A stretch of 39,296 bases of DNA, taken from assembly GCA_937884755.1 (NCBI GenBank), contig CAKZYJ010000204.1, positions 1 through 39,296 of the forward strand, written 5' to 3'. Below, piece after piece: positions 1 through 8,281 of the stretch; positions within the stretch are counted from its first letter, which is position 1; each line of letters opens with the position of its first letter. Source of the stretch: an uncultured Flammeovirgaceae bacterium (GTDB lineage Bacteria > Bacteroidota > Bacteroidia > Cytophagales > Cyclobacteriaceae). The notes below the pieces were generated by a model that saw nothing but the letters and a program-made list of their open reading frames with translations, did no database searches and was not told where the DNA came from. The translations under genes and the position numbers were made by a program.

Positions 1-2542
1 TCAATCGGGGACTTAGTTTAAAGTTGGCTATGGTACCACTCTTTTTCACACTTTGCTTGCTAAAATCTGGCACTGATGACCAGTCCCCTTCATAATACTT
101 ATATGTCAAGCCATTGCCGGACGTTGTGGATGATTTATTCACTGTTACCTTAACTTCATCTGATTTTGAAGCTCCATCGTCGTCTTTCACGGTAACTGAA
201 AAGACATAAATACCTTCTACAAGACTAGAGGCTGCTAATTCTTTTGTGTTAGCATTTTTTAATAAAGCTGAAGGTCCACTTTTCTTACTCCATTGATACG
301 ATACTATATTACCATCCGAATCGGAAGCATTAGCGATTAATTTAATGCTATTGGTAGGTAACGTAATTGATTTATCGGAGCCAGCATTCACAGTAGGTGC
401 CTTGTTGGTAGTTGAACCAGCATACTCACTCGCACCTACGTCATACTTACCTCCTTTGGGACGACTAGTACCATAGAATCCATCTGTAACCCCATATGTA
501 CTTGCATCCCCTCCAATATTAATAACTGGAGAACTACTTGCTAATTTATATACCTCACCGTTGGGGTTACTGAACTTGATCTTGTTGATATCACTTGAGT
601 TATAATTATTAGACTCACTCATTTTAACATTTCCATTGAGCTTAACGATGTATTTACCGTTACTACTTACTATCAAGTTATTTCTTGCAACATTACCTGA
701 GGTAATATCACTGTACATTCTAATACCAGCATCTTTCGCATTAATGATGGTATTGTTAACAAACCGTACTTTCATTGCTACAGGGGACCGATCGTCGCAA
801 AAAATGGCGTCCTCGCCTGCATTTTTGATGATATTATTATAGACGGTAATTGTACCAGTACCAAATATTTGTATTCCGGAACCAGTACCTTTTTTAACCC
901 AGTTGTTGTAGACTCTTCCCGTCGTATTGCCTCCAACAATAATCCCTGCTTTCTGAGAAGACTTATTGGCAGTTCCGTAGTTATACACTGTATTATCATA
1001 TATACGGCAATCTTTGGATGCTTGTGCTACCTGGATACCATCCCAACCAGCATTTTCTATACGATTATTATACACCCTAATACCCTCAATCCGATGGGGT
1101 TCTACCTGTTTTGTGGATCCATTACAATTAATAGTAACTTTCAAACTAGTATGTCCAATATAAAAGCCCTCCCCTTTAATATCATGAATATAAAAATCGT
1201 GGAATTTGGTATTGCGCATGGTGTAGTTCCCTTTCCAAGTAGAAGCATCACAAGAAGGATTAGTCTTAGCTAATACTCCGGCTTCAACTTTAGTAATTTC
1301 TAAGTGATCTATCTCGAAGTCGCTACTCTTTCCAGCAATAGCGAAGCCAGAAGCTAAGAATTTGCTTCCTCCATCTACTCTAAAACCATACTTAGTCCCG
1401 GTATGTCCGGAACCAGTAAAACGAATATGATGGTTATTATTCATTACAATTCCGTAATTCTTACTGGAATTACCTATTCTTACTTGTCCGCCACAATTTT
1501 TGATAGTGATTGGCGCACTTGCCGTTCCTTTAAAATTGAATAAATTCAGATACCCATATTGCCCTGCTTGTACACAAACTATGTCTCCTGGCTTTACCCC
1601 CAAGGTTTGCCCGTTTACATAAGGATTTGAAGATGTAATAACATGGTCACATCCGCAGCTGCTCGAGGATTTCACTTCCGGAACCTCCGAAGGACTGGTT
1701 TCAGGGGAAGGTACTGATGATACTATACCTCCTTTCTTTTGCTGAAGCATCCATTCGTATAGATTAGGGTTGTGTAGACTATGATCGGTTTTATACGCTC
1801 TTTCCCAAGACCCGCTGTGCCCCACATTACTGTAGACAGTAAGTTTTGCCAAACCAGAAGAACAATTATTTATTCCGTTAACCCAATCCTTTGAGTACTT
1901 GATAGGTGTGCTCTTGTCGACATCTCCATGAAATGCCCAAGTGGCAACTTTATTCTTGCAAATATTAGATACTTTTGATGAATTGTATGCTTGGTGACCT
2001 ACAACTGGAATTATTGCTGCCACTTTATTCGCATACTCAGACTTATAACTAACATAGGTCCAGCAGCCTCCCCCTCCTAAACTCAGGCCAGATAAATATA
2101 ATCGGTCAGGATCCACTCGATAGTTTTTCTTCACATGCTCGATCACTAAATCTACATAAAATGCTGGCCATGAATTATAATCTTTCCGAAGTTGAGGGGA
2201 GATTACAATTAAAGACTGCTTTTTACCTTGGACAGTAAATTGCATCTTATGTCCTTGGTCGATTAATTTAGGAGGGCCATTCTTTTTAACTTTACTTAGG
2301 TCGCTTGTTCCATTACCTCGTTCTCCTACCCCGTGTAGAAAAATCATCACTGGGTACTTGTCATTGTTTTGATTATAGCCGCTAGGAAGATACTCGAGGT
2401 ATCCTATGTCAGTGTAGTTCGGCGTTTTAATTGTTTTGCTTTTCTGCTGAGCAAACGATTGGATCAAGAAAAAAACTAAAAAAAGAGAGGATAGAAGTAA
2501 TACTTTTGCTTGTAAAGATAATAGTTGTAAAATGCGTCTCAT
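1..2542 (-). CDS. Secreted esterase / parallel beta-helix / PKD / PA14 protein (C-terminus cut by window edge)
   Basis: An open frame runs from the ATG at 2542 to the window edge without a stop, giving about 847 visible residues. Residues 1-32 form a signal peptide ending in SFAQQ. Residues about 40-255 are an alpha/beta-hydrolase of the CE1/PHB-depolymerase type: oxyanion motif FLHGVGERG, nucleophile elbow GLSLGG with Ser about 154, acid region HGDVDKSTP, and a catalytic-His motif GHSGSW. A Ser/Pro/Glu-rich linker (about 265-292) leads to a right-handed beta-helix (about 293-640) with repeated short N-rich turns such as VYNN, as in pectate-lyase-like folds. A PKD-like domain follows (about 712-800), then the first strands of a PA14 domain (from about 811). 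It is likely an extracellular polysaccharide-active enzyme combining ester cleavage with glycan binding or lysis. The missing C-terminus probably carries a T9SS sorting domain, by analogy with the protein at 10656-14942; this is inference. It follows the polymerase gene on the same strand after a 357-bp gap. Confidence 0.85.
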   Translation of the reverse strand, partial: MRRILQLLSLQAKVLLLSSLFLVFFLIQSFAQQKSKTIKTPNYTDIGYLEYLPSGYNQNNDKYPVMIFLHGVGERGNGTSDLSKVKKNGPPKLIDQGHKMQFTVQGKKQSLIVISPQLRKDYNSWPAFYVDLVIEHVKKNYRVDPDRLYLSGLSLGGGGCWTYVSYKSEYANKVAAIIPVVGHQAYNSSKVSNICKNKVATWAFHGDVDKSTPIKYSKDWVNGINNCSSGLAKLTVYSNVGHSGSWERAYKTDHSLHNPNLYEWMLQQKKGGIVSSVPSPETSPSEVPEVKSSSSCGCDHVITSSNPYVNGQTLGVKPGDIVCVQAGQYGYLNLFNFKGTASAPITIKNCGGQVRIGNSSKNYGIVMNNNHHIRFTGSGHTGTKYGFRVDGGSKFLASGFAIAGKSSDFEIDHLEITKVEAGVLAKTNPSCDASTWKGNYTMRNTKFHDFYIHDIKGEGFYIGHTSLKVTINCNGSTKQVEPHRIEGIRVYNNRIENAGWDGIQVAQASKDCRIYDNTVYNYGTANKSSQKAGIIVGGNTTGRVYNNWVKKGTGSGIQIFGTGTITVYNNIIKNAGEDAIFCDDRSPVAMKVRFVNNTIINAKDAGIRMYSDITSGNVARNNLIVSSNGKYIVKLNGNVKMSESNNYNSSDINKIKFSNPNGEVYKLASSSPVINIGGDASTYGVTDGFYGTSRPKGGKYDVGASEYAGSTTNKAPTVNAGSDKSITLPTNSIKLIANASDSDGNIVSYQWSKKSGPSALLKNANTKELAASSLVEGIYVFSVTVKDDDGASKSDEVKVTVNKSSTTSGNGLTYKYYEGDWSSVPDFSKQSVKKSGTIANFKLSPRL

Positions 2543-2899
2543 GTGGTATATTATGGTTATGAGACCAACATAGACCAATTTCTTGCCATCGAAGCATACC
2601 TGAACAAGTACTTTTCTGGATTAGAAATCCATAAATATTTTTACTAATAAATGGTTTCAGACTAAAATTGTACTTTAGCAAGTATGAATTTATTAATTTT
2701 ATTATATTAAACAGGTGCATATAAAAATAGTCGGATCTAATTTAACTATACGAAAAAACTATCTACGTTGTCATACCCACCAAAAATGCGTTTCAATTTC
2801 TTTTTCTTGCAATAGACATTATTGGCTTCAGAGTACTTCTATCTTATTGATAGGCTTAATATCATAATGAAAAATCATTTCAGAAGTGATATTATTATG
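2543..2899. other. Gap between polymerase and secreted esterase genes
   Basis: This 357-bp AT-rich stretch shows no convincing gene. A 97-codon frame on the minus strand overlaps the esterase gene in another frame and has no recognisable features. The segment next to the polymerase stop holds a nested stem-loop (listed separately). The rest should contain the esterase leader and possibly a promoter, but I could not find a good match to the Bacteroidota TTG/TAnnTTTG pattern. Confidence 0.5.
2858..2893 (-). terminator. Nested stem-loop just after the polymerase gene (possible transcript end)
   Basis: Arms AATATCA (2858-2864) and TGATATT (2887-2893) pair perfectly. Inside them AATGA (2866-2870) pairs with TCATT (2875-2879) around AAAA. 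The structure begins 7 bases past the polymerase stop codon. It has no clear U-tract, so it may be a processing or stability hairpin rather than a true intrinsic terminator. Confidence 0.3.
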
Positions 2900-4372
2900 T
2901 TAATCGAATTTTTGCAAGCAAACAACAATTGCTAACGCAGGATAAAAGATTAAAGATCCGGGCAACTGCCCTATTGCTACTTGTGCATATTGAGCAATGA
3001 TGATAGAGTAAAAGACAGCAATAAAGCCCAAATAGTAAGTCTTGGCTAATTTATTATTACTTCGGTAATATCCGGCTATACTTGTTCGTATGATAATAAA
3101 ATAAAGGATGCAAGTTAGCGCTAAACCTATCCAGCCCGTCTCTAATGCAGTTCTTAAATAACCACTGTCTGGTGGGAACCCTGCTAGTGGATGGTCGGGG
3201 TTATACTTCAGCCCCATTACTCCACTAGTAGCCAATCCACCACCTATGGGGTGTGTATAAATATAGGGTTGAATACTAGCCCGATTTATATCTCTAACAC
3301 TAAGTGAAGCATCGGAAGAAAACTCGAAAGTCGATCGGATTCTATTAACCGTTGTATTCCCATAAATTGGACCAAAGATAATCACAATGAAGACTGCTAA
3401 AACAGCAGTAGTAAGAATCATGGTGTTTCGATTGGTGATAGTCATGATAACGAAAATAGCTAAACCAGCTGGCAACATAGCGTATGCAGTACGTGTCCCT
3501 GAATAAGCCATGCCTAAGAACATAATAACACTCGCAACCAGTAAAACAATTTTTTTCTTTGTTGAAACTGCACCTGTAGCTAATACCAATGAATATAACC
3601 CGCTAATTGCCATTAATATTCCAAAGGCTGTTGGATCAGAAAGAAACGAAAACTTCCGAAAACGCCCATCAATAAAATAAAGTCCAAATCTAAGATCGTC
3701 TTGCCGCACCCAGTTTTCTTCAAAAGGTAGTAGTCCAAACCACTCTTGGTAACAACCATACAGGCCTGCAAGTAAAGCTAGAGATAGCCATACGATAGTA
3801 AATCGCTTTAAAAATTGAATATTGAAGATATACAACACCACAAAATATGCCATGATAAACCCGATAAGCTTTCTCATAATATGCAACCATCCGTCTACAT
3901 AGTGCATATCAGGATTGAAAGCTTGGATAATCATGTAAGCAATATATATGAGGTATATAATAGTAATTGGGTTACTTGCGTACTGCCATTTAATCACATT
4001 TTGGGTAGATTTTTTAAAAAAAATCCCGAGAAAAGTAACGAATAATAATACTTCAACAATTGCACCTAGGGGAATCTCCTCACCAAAGTAGCGCTTAATG
4101 ATAAACACAAAAAAGGATGATGTAAGTGTTAATAAAAATCCAAATTCAGCATTAAACAAACAAACTACGGCTACTCCGCTTCCCACAATCACAAATAAAA
4201 GTACAATTGTCAATGTGGCACTTAGTTTTGAGAGGAGAAAAGCTAACACTATTGAGCAAAAAGATAAAAAAATATATCCAATAGGATTATTAAGCTTTTC
4301 TAGCAGCACTCGTTGATAAAGCCAGTAAGCAATACGATCAATATATCCTTGTTTTTCCTTTACTCTTGACAT
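2900..4372 (-). CDS. O-antigen ligase / Wzy-type polysaccharide polymerase family membrane protein
   Basis: A polytopic inner-membrane protein of about 490 residues with ten or more hydrophobic segments. A large periplasmic loop (about residues 325-410) contains THPIGGGLA and then HPLAGFPPDSGYL, the arrangement seen in the Wzy_C/O-antigen ligase superfamily. Its likely role is polymerising lipid-linked repeat units on the periplasmic face. I take the ATG at 4372 (MSRVKEK...) preceded by GGAAAAG; an in-frame TTG at 4381 would add three residues. The flippase and glycosyltransferase genes lie just upstream on the same strand, which favours polymerase over ligase, but the family signature alone cannot separate the two activities. 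Confidence 0.88.
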   Translation of the reverse strand: MSRVKEKQGYIDRIAYWLYQRVLLEKLNNPIGYIFLSFCSIVLAFLLSKLSATLTIVLLFVIVGSGVAVVCLFNAEFGFLLTLTSSFFVFIIKRYFGEEIPLGAIVEVLLFVTFLGIFFKKSTQNVIKWQYASNPITIIYLIYIAYMIIQAFNPDMHYVDGWLHIMRKLIGFIMAYFVVLYIFNIQFLKRFTIVWLSLALLAGLYGCYQEWFGLLPFEENWVRQDDLRFGLYFIDGRFRKFSFLSDPTAFGILMAISGLYSLVLATGAVSTKKKIVLLVASVIMFLGMAYSGTRTAYAMLPAGLAIFVIMTITNRNTMILTTAVLAVFIVIIFGPIYGNTTVNRIRSTFEFSSDASLSVRDINRASIQPYIYTHPIGGGLATSGVMGLKYNPDHPLAGFPPDSGYLRTALETGWIGLALTCILYFIIIRTSIAGYYRSNNKLAKTYYLGFIAVFYSIIIAQYAQVAIGQLPGSLIFYPALAIVVCLQKFD

Positions 4373-4401
4373 CTTTTCCAATAATCATGCATAGCAATTG
4401 G

Positions 4402-4509
4402 CTAGAAAAATAATATCTTTATAAATAAAAAAAACATTGTAAAAGCTACAAATACTGTAACTATAATCTCTAAGATTGCTTCATTTGAAAATTTATTATT
4501 CTCGTTCAT
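4402..4509 (-). CDS. Possible 35-residue single-pass membrane peptide
   Basis: An ATG at 4509 opens a 35-codon frame ending in TAG at 4402-4404. The start MNENNKFSNEAILE is polar; the rest (about residues 15-35) is an unbroken hydrophobic run rich in Phe, Val and Ile with one Lys near the end, so it would be a single membrane helix. The sequence directly before the ATG contains the purine-rich AGGAAGG, unusual for this locus, though very close to the start codon. It sits 17 bases after the glycosyltransferase stop and about 29 bases before the polymerase start, so it would be cotranscribed. I do not recognise a family. AT-rich DNA often encodes hydrophobic frames by chance, so this is tentative. 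Confidence 0.4.
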   Translation of the reverse strand: MNENNKFSNEAILEIIVTVFVAFTMFFLFIKILFF

Positions 4510-4526
4510 TCCTTCCTGAATTATAA

Positions 4527-5723
4527 TTATTCTTCAAAAATATATTTTTTGAGCTTTTCTACACTATCTTCCCAAGTATGAGAAAATGCAAGCTCTATTC
4601 TACTATCTACCATAGCACTCTTTTTTGATTCGTTCAATGCTCTTTTTATGTTAATAAGGTATTCCTCTTTGCTATCACACAAATACACATACTTTTTGAA
4701 GGTACTCATCGCTTCAGTGGCAGTCGCAACAACTGGCTTTCCCATAGCTAGGTATTCATCAATTTTTCTCGGATAATTACCAATAGTCGATGGGTTAATT
4801 GCTTGAGGGTTAATACAAACATCAAAATTTGCAATGTAGTTAGGCACTTCATCTTTGGATTTTATACCTAAGAAATATATGTTAGGTATATTGTGTAAAT
4901 TACTCTTAACAAATCCTTCATCTTCTGGACCTACAAGAACTATGTTCCAGTCCAAATTTTCTTTCGCAGTATACTCTATAACTGAGATATCTAGTCTTGA
5001 AGACAACAGTGCACCTATATATCCGATAATTGGATTGTTAATTACCTTCAAATCTTCCGGTATATTCCTTACCTGCCCTCTAAATGAGCTGAGGTCACAT
5101 CCCTGCCCAATGTAAAAAGACTTTTTGTTATAGCTAGAAGCATAACCAGTTAAGTATGTAGAGTTAGCCAATACCATATCTGATTCTTGAATTAGATATT
5201 TCTCGTATCGTTGTCCGTGTTTCTTAAAATAAGGCTGTTCTGTCAGGTAGTCCCTGATATAATATACAGTCTTTACATTTGGCATATAATCTTTAAAATA
5301 TCTTCCGCGATAAAAATCGTTATCAATTAATATTACAATATTTTTGAACGAAAGACGACTTGTGGCTTCCATAACTGATTTAGCTAGTCGCTTACTATTC
5401 AATCTACTCATAAAATCGAATAGCCTTTTCGATCTGATCCAGCCCGTAGACTCCAGAATGACTGGTGGATCGTATACCCATAAATTCTTCTTTATTAACT
5501 CAAGCGCACTCTTCTTTCCTCTAATCGCCTTCAACCTATTTTTTACTTTTTGATCTCGATAATATTTAATACGAGAAGAACGATCTAACGCTCGGTTAAC
5601 ATATAGCACTCTAAAATCCTGAGACAGTTCTAAAGCAATATTCTTACAATTACTGCCAATTTCAATGTCCCATGGTTGTAAGCCAATTATTACAAATTCT
5701 ATCGTTGAAAAGCTACTCGTCAT
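4527..5723 (-). CDS. GT-B fold glycosyltransferase (GT4-like, TuaH-like)
   Basis: A 398-residue cytosolic glycosyltransferase without membrane segments. The N-terminal half starts FVIIGLQPWDIEIGSNCKN and resembles TuaH-type enzymes of teichuronic acid and exopolysaccharide clusters. The C-terminal half has IGYIGALLSSRLD followed by VGPEDEG, then PRKIDEYLAMGKPVVAT, where the E of KIDEYLAMGKPVV is the usual donor-phosphate-contacting Glu region. It should add one sugar to the lipid-linked repeat unit. Its ATG overlaps the flippase stop codon by one base (TAATG), which indicates translational coupling. Donor and acceptor cannot be told from sequence. Confidence 0.85.
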   Translation of the reverse strand: MTSSFSTIEFVIIGLQPWDIEIGSNCKNIALELSQDFRVLYVNRALDRSSRIKYYRDQKVKNRLKAIRGKKSALELIKKNLWVYDPPVILESTGWIRSKRLFDFMSRLNSKRLAKSVMEATSRLSFKNIVILIDNDFYRGRYFKDYMPNVKTVYYIRDYLTEQPYFKKHGQRYEKYLIQESDMVLANSTYLTGYASSYNKKSFYIGQGCDLSSFRGQVRNIPEDLKVINNPIIGYIGALLSSRLDISVIEYTAKENLDWNIVLVGPEDEGFVKSNLHNIPNIYFLGIKSKDEVPNYIANFDVCINPQAINPSTIGNYPRKIDEYLAMGKPVVATATEAMSTFKKYVYLCDSKEEYLINIKRALNESKKSAMVDSRIELAFSHTWEDSVEKLKKYIFEE

Positions 5724-7057
5724 TATTTTACTGTTCTACTTCTAAGTAAGTCATAGATGTTTTTATACGAATACATAATTTCCGAGACAACTCTAATAGG
5801 ACTTACTCCTAACCTATTAGATAACACAAATTGACTAATCGTATAACCGATTAAATATGTTAGTAACGTTCCATATGCGGCACCCAACAGGCCAAATTCC
5901 TGAATAAACAAATAATTTGCTATAATATTTATAACAGCCAGAATTAATATAACTCTGAAGTTGACGTTCGGATGACCAGTCGCATCCATCATAGTCCCAA
6001 ACTGCTTTAGAAATGGCAAGAAAAGTCCGTATAAGACAGTGATCTGTAAAATTGAAGAAGCCTCTTCATATTCCGGACCGGCTATTACGTATAGGATATA
6101 CTCTGGAAAGATAAATATGAAAATACTTGCAGGTATAAGTAATGCTAAAATAATACCTACTGACTTTTCGTATAGGTATTTTCCAGAACTACTATCTTGA
6201 TTAATTAACTTTACACTTTTTGGAAACAAGACCTCGGCTGCAACAGTAGATGGTATATCGAGTAGATTAGTAATTCTAATACATACATTGTATAGTGCAA
6301 CTGCAGATGCTGAAACAAATGAGGCAACCATAATTTGATCCGTGCTTCTAAATACGAGACTACTGATGTTAGTAGCTAATACATACCTTCCATATTCTAT
6401 CAATTTGATTATCCAAAATTTTGAATAAGACAAATGTTGAGAAATAAACTTCTTAGAATAAAAATATCCAATAGCCGAACCAATGCTTATTGATAGTGCC
6501 TGAAGAAAGACTAAGTAGTAAAGTAGAGTATAGCCATCGAATCTTAAACTTAGAGATATCACTGCCACAAAGAAAATACCTTGCCGAACCAGATAACTAG
6601 TTAGTATTCCTGAAAAGGAAAGATAAGCTTGCTGGATATACTCAAAATGTGAAAAAGGAACTAGAGCAATTAATGATAAAAGGTAGTAGCGGAGAAGAGT
6701 AGCTAAGGGAGGCACATCCCAAAAAATACTTAGAGTATCTGAAAATAATAAAATTATCCCGCCAACAAATAAAGTGAATAGAATATTGATTATAAGTGAA
6801 GCGGTTCTTATTTTTTTGTGCTCACTTTGCTCCTCTGAGTTAAGAAACTTAATTACTGCGTTTTTTACCAGTCCAGCTTTGCTTGTTTCGAGAATAGTAG
6901 TCACTGTAAAAAAAAGTGACCATACTCCCATTTGCTCTTTGGTTAGAACTCTTACTAATATAAAGAAGCTACCAAATCCAAATACCACTAAACTAAACTT
7001 CTGTAGCAGTGATATTATACTAGAACGGAAGTAGTATGAAGATTTATTAATTCTCAA
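5723..7057 (-). CDS. Wzx-like polysaccharide flippase (MOP/MATE superfamily)
   Basis: A 444-residue membrane protein with about 12-14 predicted helices spread along its whole length and no soluble domain, typical of the polysaccharide-export branch of the MOP superfamily. It would move the undecaprenyl-linked repeat unit to the periplasmic leaflet. The start appears to be TTG at 7057: the frame has an upstream stop at 7094-7096 with no ATG between, and the next in-frame ATG (residue 43) would delete the first helix. It is followed by the GT-B gene with a one-base overlap and is divergent from the acyltransferase at 7211. Confidence 0.88.
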   Translation of the reverse strand: MRINKSSYYFRSSIISLLQKFSLVVFGFGSFFILVRVLTKEQMGVWSLFFTVTTILETSKAGLVKNAVIKFLNSEEQSEHKKIRTASLIINILFTLFVGGIILLFSDTLSIFWDVPPLATLLRYYLLSLIALVPFSHFEYIQQAYLSFSGILTSYLVRQGIFFVAVISLSLRFDGYTLLYYLVFLQALSISIGSAIGYFYSKKFISQHLSYSKFWIIKLIEYGRYVLATNISSLVFRSTDQIMVASFVSASAVALYNVCIRITNLLDIPSTVAAEVLFPKSVKLINQDSSSGKYLYEKSVGIILALLIPASIFIFIFPEYILYVIAGPEYEEASSILQITVLYGLFLPFLKQFGTMMDATGHPNVNFRVILILAVINIIANYLFIQEFGLLGAAYGTLLTYLIGYTISQFVLSNRLGVSPIRVVSEIMYSYKNIYDLLRSRTVK

Positions 7058-7131
7058 AAGAAAACAGCAGAATTTTAAGGTAGAAATACTAGATTAAATA
7101 TACGCAATTAGCTAGACTATATAAATATATT

Positions 7132-7146
7132 TACATTTTAAATGTA
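7132..7146. promoter_or_regulatory. AT-rich palindrome in divergent spacer
   Basis: TACATTT and AAATGTA form a perfect 7-bp inverted repeat around one T, in the very AT-rich 153-bp spacer between the divergent flippase (start 7057) and acyltransferase (start 7211). It could be an operator shared by both promoters, but such palindromes also arise by chance in DNA of this composition. Confidence 0.25.
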
Positions 7147-7210
7147 TATAATTTACTAAACTAGTATAAATAAACTATATTTAATATTATTTAACTGTAG
7201 TAACTAGTAG

Positions 7211-8281
7211 ATGACATTAAATCAATTATTTAATAGTCACCCCATTCTTCATGGTAAACGCTTACCCTGGGTAGACTATGCCAAAGGAATAGCTATTATT
7301 CTTGTGGTATACCGACACGTGCTAATAGGCTTTAAAAGGTCTGGGTTAGAGGTAAGTGAATATTTAATGCTTGCTAATGAAATGGTTTTCAGTTTCAGAA
7401 TGCCCCTATTTTTTGTTATTTCTGGTATATTCATTGAAAAAAGTCTGGGGAAAAGAGCTTCAAACCAGTTCGTGAAGTATAAGTTCGATACTATTCTCTA
7501 TCCCTATCTAGTTTGGGCAGTTATTCAGGTATCATTACAAGTTATGTTGTCTTCTTACACAAATGCAAACCGTGGATTCATAGACTACATATATGTACTA
7601 GTGCATCCCCGAGCTATAGACCAATTTTGGTTTCTTTATGCTCTTTTTAACGTAAGTATCGTCTATGGATTAATCAGAAACCGGATAAAAATCTCAATAT
7701 TATGGCACGTAGTTATTGCTATCACCATGCATTTTTTGTCAAACTATGTTCAAGAATATGACTTATTGCACGACCTTCTTTATTACTATATTTTCTTAGT
7801 CGTAGGGGTGGTTTCTACTCAATTTTTTCTTAATAAGAGTAACCATCGAATTTTGCATTCCAACAAATTACTGCTTTTCTTAACTCCCATATTCGTAGGT
7901 ACTCAATGGTATTGGCTTACTACACCTGATATAAGCTTTATACTTTTTACAGTTATCGCTTTAATTGGATGTTTTTTTATTTTGTGCCTTTCCTTTGTTC
8001 TACAAAAGTATGATACGCTAAAATTCATCAGGATTGTAGGTTATCATTCGCTGTATATATACTTATTGCATGTATTAATTACATCGGCTGTCAGAATCTT
8101 AGCAATAAAGGTTGGCTTTGTGAACGTACCAACTCTGTTAGTGTTTAATATTTTCCTAGGCACTTTTATCCCTATAGTTTTCTATAATTTGGTCAGAAAA
8201 ACAGAATTCATTATTTTATTCGAGCCCCTGAGAAAAGAAATTAAGAAGAACCCTAAAGAGCAAAAACAGGTTTCACTCTAG
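7211..8281 (+). CDS. Acyltransferase-3 family membrane protein (OafA/WecH-like)
   Basis: A 356-residue protein with about ten membrane helices. The N-terminus LPWVDYAKGIAIILVVYRH carries the family's Asp/Lys/Gly pattern and conserved His (VVYRH), and RMPLFFVISG follows in the next helix pair as in acyltransferase-3 enzymes. The family transfers acetyl or other acyl groups to extracytoplasmic sugars, so O-acylation of the polymer made here is likely. It is the only plus-strand gene in the polysaccharide region. Its TAG stop overlaps the TAG of the convergent co-polymerase gene over the four bases CTAG. The separate orientation implies its own promoter and possibly independent regulation. Confidence 0.88.
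   Translation: MTLNQLFNSHPILHGKRLPWVDYAKGIAIILVVYRHVLIGFKRSGLEVSEYLMLANEMVFSFRMPLFFVISGIFIEKSLGKRASNQFVKYKFDTILYPYLVWAVIQVSLQVMLSSYTNANRGFIDYIYVLVHPRAIDQFWFLYALFNVSIVYGLIRNRIKISILWHVVIAITMHFLSNYVQEYDLLHDLLYYYIFLVVGVVSTQFFLNKSNHRILHSNKLLLFLTPIFVGTQWYWLTTPDISFILFTVIALIGCFFILCLSFVLQKYDTLKFIRIVGYHSLYIYLLHVLITSAVRILAIKVGFVNVPTLLVFNIFLGTFIPIVFYNLVRKTEFIILFEPLRKEIKKNPKEQKQVSL

Noticed and set aside
636-1273. Several 60-130 codon frames on both strands
   Set aside because: They lie in other frames of the long minus-strand esterase/beta-helix gene, which runs off the left edge and explains this region; none has a recognisable domain.
2427-2720. 97-codon minus-strand frame
   Set aside because: It overlaps the signal peptide region of the esterase gene in a different frame and its sequence shows no domain or good start context.
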